From Auxenochlorella pyrenoidosa (lineage: Eukaryota > Chlorophyta > Trebouxiophyceae > Chlorellales > Chlorellaceae): a DNA stretch of 12,862 nt. How positions within the stretch are numbered: the stretch's first letter is position 1; the number at the start of each line of letters is the position of its first letter. Location: assembly GCA_001430745.1 (NCBI GenBank), contig KQ481993.1, forward strand, positions 1,770,581 to 1,783,442, in the 5' to 3' direction. The translations under genes were made by a program, and so were the position numbers. Below, piece after piece: positions 7,190 to 12,862 of the stretch. The notes under the pieces were generated by a model. It was not told where the DNA came from and did not search any database. It was given only the letters and a program-made list of their open reading frames with translations.

Positions 7190-10100
7190 ATGGCAGGCCT
7201 AGGCCCGGCTCGGGAGCCGCTGCCGAGCGAGCTGAACACCAGCGGCAGCTTGGCGTTCCTTGAGGTGCGCCCCGTGGCAGATGATGATGATCACACACAT
7301 CACAGACTGGCGCTGCGCTCGTCAGCGCCGCCTGGGTGCCTTGCAGCGCGCCGGCCACCCGCTGCTGCCGCTGCCCAGGTGGTGTCCCCCGCCGCTGCCC
7401 AGGTGGTGTGTCCACCGCCCTGCCGTGCAGGTCGGCAAGGACAAGCTGACTGTGCGGTACAACGGCCCAGCCCAGCACGACAATGATGTCGGCTCCATCC
7501 AGGTGCGTGCGCGCCACCGCCGGGTGCAGCCGCCTCTGCGATGCTGGCCTTGGCTGCCCTGCTGCCTGCCAGCCCTGCTGGCCCGCCAAAGCACCCCTGC
7601 CTTGGCCTGGGTCTTGGTGTCGGCCTTGGCCTTGGGTCGTGTTTCATGCAGTCAAATGCCACCACTCAAGCAGCGGGTCGGCTGCCGTGCCCTGGATCCC
7701 CCTCCATCCCCGCCCCGCCCGCCTGGCTGGCTGCCCCCCCCCCCCCCGTGCAGGCCAACCACCCAGTCCCTCGCAAGCAGCTCCTCTACTACTTTGAGAT
7801 GACTGTCAGGGAGGCCAACGGCGGGTCCCTCGCCATCGGCTTCTCGGACAGCAACTTCAAGCAGGGGCGGCACCCCGGGTGAGGCCGGCCAGCCCCCGCT
7901 GCTTGCGCTCCGTGCCCGTCTTGCCCGCACCCAGCCTCGGCGGCCCCTCCCTGCCGCCGTGCATCCGCAGCCGTGTGTGGCCGCTGGCCATGCCCCGCTC
8001 GGGCCGCGCCCCTCGTGCTTTCCCAGGTTTGCTGTGCGGCCCCCTACTCAACTCGCAGGTTTGAGCCGCACAGCTTTGGGTACCGAGGGGACACAGGGCG
8101 CAAGCATCACAGCGGCCTGCCGGCGCGCGGAGACGAGTACGGACCGGGTTTCGGGTGAGGAAGGCGCTGAGTCGAGCTCCCGGCGCTGAGCCAGAGCTCG
8201 ATCGGTGTTCTTCACTGGGGGGGCGGCAGGTGGCGCTGCGCCGCTGGCGCTGGTGCAAGTGCATGGCCTGCTCGGTTCATTTCAGCCTTCTGCATCGCCA
8301 GAGCCCCCTCCTCTCCTGCCTGGCGTGCCCCGACAGGCCCGGCGATGTCGTGGGGGCGGGCATTCACCTCACCCGGAACGAGATCTTCTTCACGTAAGAA
8401 CGTTCGGCTGTGCAGAGACCTTGTCTGCCTGGGACCCTCCACCCTGCTGGGCTGCTCCTGCGACCTGCCCTGCCCTGCTGCTGCCGCTGCCCCCGCGATT
8501 GCCTGTGAGCCCTGTCCCTGCTGTCCTGCCCGCTGCAGCAAGAACGGGCAGCACCTGGGAACCGCCTTCCGCTGCGTGGGCGGGCACCCGCTCTTCCCCA
8601 CGCTGGGGCTGCACAGGTGAAGGGGGTGGGCGCCAGGGGTCGCGGTCGGGTTTCCGCGGGGGGGTTGGGGGGGGGGGGGGGTTAGGTGGGTGGGGTGTGT
8701 GTGGGTGGGGGGGGGGTTGGGGGTGGGGGGTGGGGGGTGCAGTCTGCCTTAGCCCATGTGCACCCGGGAGCAGGCCAGTGCGATCGCAGGCGGCCCCTCC
8801 CTGCTGGGGCAACCCTCCCTCACCTGCTGCTTGGCTTGTGCCCTCATGTGCTGTGCCGTGCCGTTCTGTGCCGCTGCAGCCAGGGCGCCTGTGTGGAGGT
8901 CAACTTTGGGCGGCGGCCCTTCAGCTTCGACGTCGCCGCGCTGGCGGCGCGCGAGCGCCAGCAGCAGGCAGAGGCAATGGCCTGGTGAGTGGCTGGTGGC
9001 GGCGGCAGGGCGGGGCCGCCCGCAGCCGGGCGCAGCATGGTCACAGCTTTCTTGCGGCCATCTCACAACAGAAAGTCATCCACTGCCCCCCCTGGCGCGC
9101 CGGGCAGCTCACCTGTCCACCCTCTCGTCTGGAAAATCCGGGGAGGAAATTCAGCTGCACGCCCAGGACGGCCGCAGTGCGCAGCTGTCGCGGCATGCCA
9201 CCCCTTCCCGTCCCTCTGCAGGAGTGCCCCTCTGCCGCTGTCCCCTGCCTGCCCTCCCTGCTCACAGCCCGGCACCTCCCACCCTTCCCCTCCCCTCCCC
9301 ACAGCACCGCGAGGGTGAGTGCTGGAGACGTGCACCAGATCATTCGAGGGTACCTGCTGCACTATGGCTATGCCGACTCGCTGGCGGCTTTCGACGCTGC
9401 GGCAGGCATGGCCGCGCTGGACGAGGCGGGCGAAATGGCGACGGAAGGGGCAGCGGCAGATGCGCAGCAGCCGCCGCCGCCGCAGCAGCAGCAGGAGCAG
9501 CAGCAGCACGGGGGGTGAGCATGGGAGGCAGGGAAGGGGGGACAGGTGGCGCGTGCGTGCCTGCCCACCTGCCCGCCTGCTTGTTGCGGGATGCTTGACA
9601 GCGGCGGCTGTGGTCTTCATACAGAATGCAGCCGCTGCCGAGTCTGGCCCATGCTTTGCCCGCTCGCTGTTTTTTTTGCAGGCCCGCAGGGAGCAATGGT
9701 GGGTCGCCACCGCTGCACGCGCCAGCGACAGCCAACCAGCCCGCCGGCGGCACGAGCAGCGATGCCGCCGCCCTGGCCTCGCTGCCACTGCGTGCGCGCC
9801 TGCGCCAACTGCTCATGGCAGGCGACACGGCAGCTACCCGGCAGCTGCTCCAGGAGCAGGCACCCGACCTCCTGGCGGCGCAGCAGCCTGCCGCGGGCGG
9901 CGCCGGCAGCGCCGAGGCCGAGGCTGGCAGCAGCGTCGGCGGCGGCGGCGTCAGCAGCGGCAGCTTTGAGCTGCAGTTCCACCTTGCCTGCCAGCAGTAC
10001 ATCGAGCTCATTCGGTGAGGGCGGCGCTGCTTGGCTGCCCGGCACGTGCTTTGTTTCCGCTCACCGCGGTGCGGTGTGGCGCGCCTGCTTGTGGCCGGCC

Positions 10101-11450
10101 CCTCCCGCTGCACGTGGGGCCCGCCGGATGGCCCCACCTTGCGTGTTGAAGCTGCCAGTCACAGGTGCGGGAGCACTGATGGGAGCGAGGGAGTTTGGTT
10201 CGGGCCACTAACCACCGAATCTGCCAACACGCCCGTTTCCTTGCCCCCTGCCGGCGCGGCGACATCGGCGGCGCTCTGGCGTGCGCGGAGGGCACGCTGT
10301 CCACGCTGCGCGGCGCCTCTGCCGAGCATGACGCCCTGCTGCGCGATGTGGTGGCCCTGATTGCGTACCAACAGCCCGAAAAGGTGCCTCGGGGTGCCTG
10401 CCTGCCGGCGGGCGTGCGGTGCGACGCGCCACCTGCGGGGCCGCCCCCGCCTGCGCGCTGCTGCTGTGGCGCCGTTTCTCCCGCACGCAGCGCTTGGTGC
10501 GGCAGAGCAGCAGGGCTGTGCCGCCCCCACGAAACCTGCGCCTCGCCTCGCTGGGGTCTGCCATGCAGCTGCGCGCGCCTGCACCTCCCAGCCAGCGAGG
10601 CTGCGGCCCCTGCCGGCCCCCCCCGTGCAGTCGCCGCTGGCGCCGCTGCTGGCGCCGTCGCGACGAGAGGCCACCGCTGACGTCGTGAACGCCGCCCTGC
10701 TGCGCTCCCGCTCGGCAGCCCGCGGCCGGGAGCCGCAGGCAAGCCGCGCGCAGCCCCCCGCTGCCTGCGCCCGCATCTCCTCTGCCCTGCACTGTCCCGA
10801 GAAAGGGCCTTGCCTAGGGCCCACCCGTGGCCAGCCGCCCATCACCAGCTCTGCATGCGCGTCACCTATGCCCCTGTATCCTGGCACCTTTATGCATACT
10901 AATGCCTGCCTTGCCATCATGCCATTACGCCCCTTGCCCTGCCTGCCTCGCTGCAGGCCGCGCTGGAGCTTGTTCTGCAGCAGCTGACGGCAGTGCAGGT
11001 GGGGGAGCTTCTGGGGCGTGCCGCCCTGGCCGTGGCGCCGCCTCCTGCGGCGCCGCTCCTGGCGCCGGCTTGCTCCCCCGCCCCGCCTTGGCCCGGCCTC
11101 TGAACGCATGCCTGGCGGCATGGCTGTCCTGCCTGTCCTACCCGCCTGCTCACCCTTCAGGGCCGTCCGCTGCATGGTGTCCTTGTCCCCTTCTCCCCCC
11201 CTTCAAAGAAGATGTTCTGCACCTGCCACTTTGCGCTCCCGCACCCCGCGCCCCTGCCCCGCAGCACGAGCTGCACGAGCTGGCGGGCGGGCACGGCCCC
11301 GAGTTTGAACTCCAGGAGCACCTGCCCCAGCCGCTGGGTGCCCCCGAGGCGGCGCAGCAGCAGGCGCAGCAGGAGGCGCAGCAGCACTGTGCTGCGGGCG
11401 AGCAGCAGCATCAGCAGGCAGGCGGGGTCGAGCCCATGGCCACAGAGTGA
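7190..11450 (+). CDS. RANBPM: RanBPM (RanBP9/10, Gid1/Vid30-like) CTLH-complex scaffold protein
   Basis: Scaffold subunit of the CTLH/GID E3 ubiquitin ligase family. Exons: 7190-7264, 7431-7502, 7754-7878, 8059-8154, 8337-8393, 8539-8616, 8880-8984, 9305-9514, 9682-10014, 10254-10383, 10631-10738, 10957-10998, 11265-11450; 538 residues. The order is family-typical: LPSELNT lead-in; SPRY at about 50-195 (LLYYFEMTVREANGG, SLAIGFSDSNFKQG, EIFFTKNGQHLGTAF, PLFPTLGLHS, VEVNFG); LisH at about 209-241 (IIRGYLLHYGYADSLAAF); CTLH at about 308-400 (RLRQLLMAGD, FHLACQQYIELIR); CRA region to about 480 (LIAYQQPEK, REATADVVNAALL). Additions are a Pro/Gln tract after LisH, a Gly/Ser/Ala loop inside CTLH and a Gln-rich C-terminus. 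An in-frame TGA at 7157-7159 supports the start. Introns 3-9 are all phase 2. The acceptor before exon 10 is CG, not AG; the boundary there is set by homology. Intron 11 has a GC donor. Confidence 0.88.
8658..8737 (+). repeat. G-rich tract in RanBPM intron 6, including a run of 15 G
   Basis: The intron 8617-8879 begins with long G runs (15 G at 8667-8681, further runs up to 8737) broken by T or TT. Four or more runs make it G-quadruplex-capable in the transcript. Run length here is liable to sequencing error. Confidence 0.75.
10015..10253 (+). other. RanBPM intron 9 with apparent CG acceptor
   Basis: Donor ATT CG/GTGAGG at 10015. By homology the coding sequence must resume with GCGCGGCGACATC (RRGDIGG), so the intron would end CCCCCTGCCG at 10253. 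Elsewhere in this window the same context reads CCCTGCAG. The only upstream AG in the right frame is at 10192-10193; its use would insert 20 residues (starting LVRATNH) without a stop, but it has a purine-rich, poor acceptor context. Confidence 0.6.
10739..10956 (+). other. GC-AG intron in the RanBPM gene
   Basis: Exon 11 ends GAG CCG CAG followed by GCAAGC. The acceptor is CTCGCTGCAG and the frame resumes in phase 0 with GCC GCG CTG GAG (AALELVLQQLT), which matches the CRA region. The donor hexamer is identical to the GC donor at 177 in the PP2C gene. Confidence 0.7.
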
Positions 11451-11837
11451 GCCTGCGGGGGCAGCCCCCGCCCCGGCCCGGGTCACATGCTGTATAATAC
11501 GAGTCACAGAACAACATGTACAACAGACCACCCCTGTGTAAGGCTTTGACTCTGCATCACAGGCTGCGGTGGGTGAGCACGAGCTCCTGGCTGCCTGGCG
11601 TTGCGACATCAGCAGCCGACGGAGCTGCAAATTGTGTGATTCTGTCCAAAGGTCACAAGAAGCACGGGCAGGCATGGGCGGGAAGGGGGGGGAATGCCGC
11701 GCGGCGCCGCGCCCACCAGGTGCTCTGAGAGGCGCGCGCAGCAGCATGCCGTTCACATTTTTGGCCGACAACATATCGCACATCATCCACATGTCACGCT
11801 GCACTCAGATTTCGTCAGAGAACACGTCATGCTGCAT
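11451..11837. other. Convergent 3' region between RanBPM and the minus-strand gene
   Basis: The two genes point at each other with 387 bases between stop codons. The left part is the RanBPM 3' UTR up to just past TGTAA at 11537; the right part must contain the 3' UTR of the minus-strand gene. No TTACA (TGTAA on the minus strand) is visible, so that gene's polyadenylation site is not located. No further exon is supported. Confidence 0.6.
11537..11541 (+). terminator. TGTAA polyadenylation signal of the RanBPM gene
   Basis: TGTAA is the usual green-algal polyadenylation element. It lies 87 bases after the stop codon at 11450, on the correct strand, and would put cleavage near 11555. Confidence 0.65.
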
Positions 11838-11853
11838 TCACATCTCGTCGGGG
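11793..11853 (-). repeat. 33-base-period tandem duplication spanning a stop codon
   Basis: Two 28-base cores, 11793-11820 and 11826-11853, match at 22 of 28 positions with a period of 33 bases (11 codons). On the minus strand they read PDEM-stop-MQHD and SDEI-stop-VQRD: the upstream copy holds the actual stop of the minus-strand gene, and the second copy repeats both the acidic end and a stop in the same frame. Confidence 0.7.
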
Positions 11854-12004
11854 TCATAAAGCTCGTCGGGGGCGGCCCCAAACAGGTCGTCGTCGCCGCC
11901 CTCCTCGCCGCCGCCGCCGCTGGCTGGCTGCTGCAGGATGCCGGCCAGCTCGGCCCCCAGGCCGTCCTGCTGATCCTGCATGGGGGGAAAAGGAGGGTTG
12001 GGGT

Positions 12005-12046
<42 letters not shown>

Positions 12047-12862
12047 CGTTGCGTTTGTGTGCGCGGGCGGGGGGGTTGGGGGTTGGGGGGGGGCGCAGAG
12101 CATGGGGAGCGGTCAACGCCACAGCGGGGTGGGCACGGGCGGGCGTGGGGGGCAGGTGGGCAGGTCAAGTGCCAGCCCCCGGCAACAGCAGGTGCAGGGG
12201 ATCCACATCCTGCATGCTACAGCCAGCCACGCAGCGCAGCGCGGGGCGGCAGCCCACCTGCGGCAGCTGCATGAACGCCGCCAGCAGCGCCTCTGCAGAG
12301 TTCTGGTTCTGTGCCAGCGCCGCCGCCAGCGAGGCCGCCTCGCTGGCAGGGTCCTCTGCAGGCGGCGGAGGCGGGGCGGCAGCAGGCTCCGTCTGCATGG
12401 CCTGCTGCTGCTGCTGCTGCGGCGGCGGCGACGGTTGCTGCGGCGCGGGTGGCGCAGGGGCCGCGGCCGTGCCCCAGGCAGGTGGCACCGCTTGCTGCTG
12501 CTGCTGCTGCCGCGTCTGCTGCTGCTGTGCCTGCTGTGCCTGCTGCGCCTCTGCCAGGCGCGCATCCAGGCTCGCCAGCTGATGAGAGCAGGCCTGGAAC
12601 TGGGTGGAAGCTGCGGCTGCGCCAGCCTCTTGCTCGCTCAGCAATACCCGCAGCTGTGCTGCTGCTGCCTGCCGCGTCGCCACCTCAGCCTGCAGCGCTG
12701 CCATCAGGCCCTGAACCGCCTGCCGCGCCGCCGCCACCTGCTGCGGTGCAGCGGCCGCGCCCGCGCGGGACAGCACTTGGGGCACCGCCGCCATGACAGC
12801 CGGTGACAGCTGCGCGCTGCGCGCCGCCGCGGCCGCTGCAGCCGCCACCGCCTCGCTCAGCT
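11838..12862 (-). CDS. Unrecognised coiled-coil, Gln-rich protein with acidic tail (C-terminal part)
   Basis: The gene runs in from the right edge on the minus strand. Exons visible: 12862-12258 and 11975-11838, separated by an intron 12257-11976 (donor CAG/GTGGGC, acceptor CCATGCAG, phase 0). About 246 residues are seen, ending at TGA 11840-11838. The visible N-terminal third is Ala-rich and helical, with a heptad-like stretch (AVQGLMAALQAEVATRQAAA and following) suggesting a coiled coil. Then come Gln tracts (QQQQTRQQQQQQ), a Pro/Gln region, a second helical piece (EAASLAAALAQNQNSAEALL) and an acidic end, GGDDDLFGAAPDELYDPDEM. The composition suits a nuclear or transcription-related protein, but I see no diagnostic domain and give no function. 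The frame stays open to the window edge, so no start can be assigned. Confidence 0.6.
12007..12044 (+). repeat. (TG)19 microsatellite
   Basis: Nineteen uninterrupted TG units, reading as (CA)19 in the sense of the minus-strand gene, close to the acceptor of its intron. A G-rich tract follows at 12065-12095. It is probably length-polymorphic. CA repeats near splice sites can bind splicing factors in other eukaryotes; whether that applies here is unknown. Confidence 0.95.

Noticed and set aside
8205..9518. A 437-codon open frame on the plus strand
   Set aside because: Only its last part (from 9305) is the real LisH exon of RanBPM; the rest reads through introns and exons 5-7 in the wrong frames.
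9340..10137. Long minus-strand open frames opposite the RanBPM exons, and similar ones opposite the PP2C tail
   Set aside because: They are composition shadows of Ala/Gln/Gly-rich exons; they lack motifs and conflict with the well-supported plus-strand genes.
1..12862. Mobile elements, long terminal repeats or viral genes
   Set aside because: No transposase, reverse transcriptase, integrase or capsid motif and no long terminal repeats were seen on either strand.

Overview
The window looks like nuclear DNA of a small-genome green alga, most likely a trebouxiophyte of the Chlorella type. It is very GC-rich, its genes are cut into many short exons by introns of roughly 100-290 bases, acceptors are almost always CTGCAG or TTGCAG, the proteins are rich in Ala, Gly and Gln tracts, and a TGTAA polyadenylation signal of the green-algal kind follows one gene. 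Genus is an inference. All exon models below were built by eye from GT/GC...AG boundaries, reading frame continuity and family resemblance; no transcript data were available.

Layout, left to right. (1) 49-3034, plus strand: the C-terminal part of a plant-type PP2C protein phosphatase, running in from the left edge, with a long Ser/Ala/Gly-rich tail that carries five copies of a D-(A/P)-S-(V/I)-R-A-G motif. (2) 3035-4709: about 1.7 kb without a convincing gene. It must hold the PP2C 3' UTR and the 5' region of the next gene, with a probable 66-base leader intron at 4643-4708. (3) 4710-6083, plus strand: a six-exon gene for a 211-residue secreted glycine/tyrosine-rich protein built of 12 decapeptides (consensus SFGGYGAYGQ) in four higher-order modules. 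All five coding introns are in phase 1. I recognise no family for it; it is the best candidate here for something undescribed. (4) 6084-7189: about 1.1 kb of pyrimidine-rich UTR/intergenic sequence. (5) 7190-11450, plus strand: a 13-exon RanBPM (RanBP9/10, yeast Gid1/Vid30) homologue with SPRY, LisH, CTLH and CRA regions, a scaffold of the CTLH/GID ubiquitin ligase. One of its acceptors reads CG instead of AG. (6) 11451-11837: short convergent 3' region. (7) 11838-12862, minus strand: the C-terminal part of an unrecognised coiled-coil, Gln-rich protein with an acidic tail; it runs off the right edge, and its stop codon lies inside a 33-base tandem duplication.

The three plus-strand genes are separate nuclear genes and nothing indicates that they act in one pathway. 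The PP2C and RanBPM are housekeeping/signalling proteins. The Gly/Tyr-rich protein is probably exported to the cell wall or extracellular matrix.
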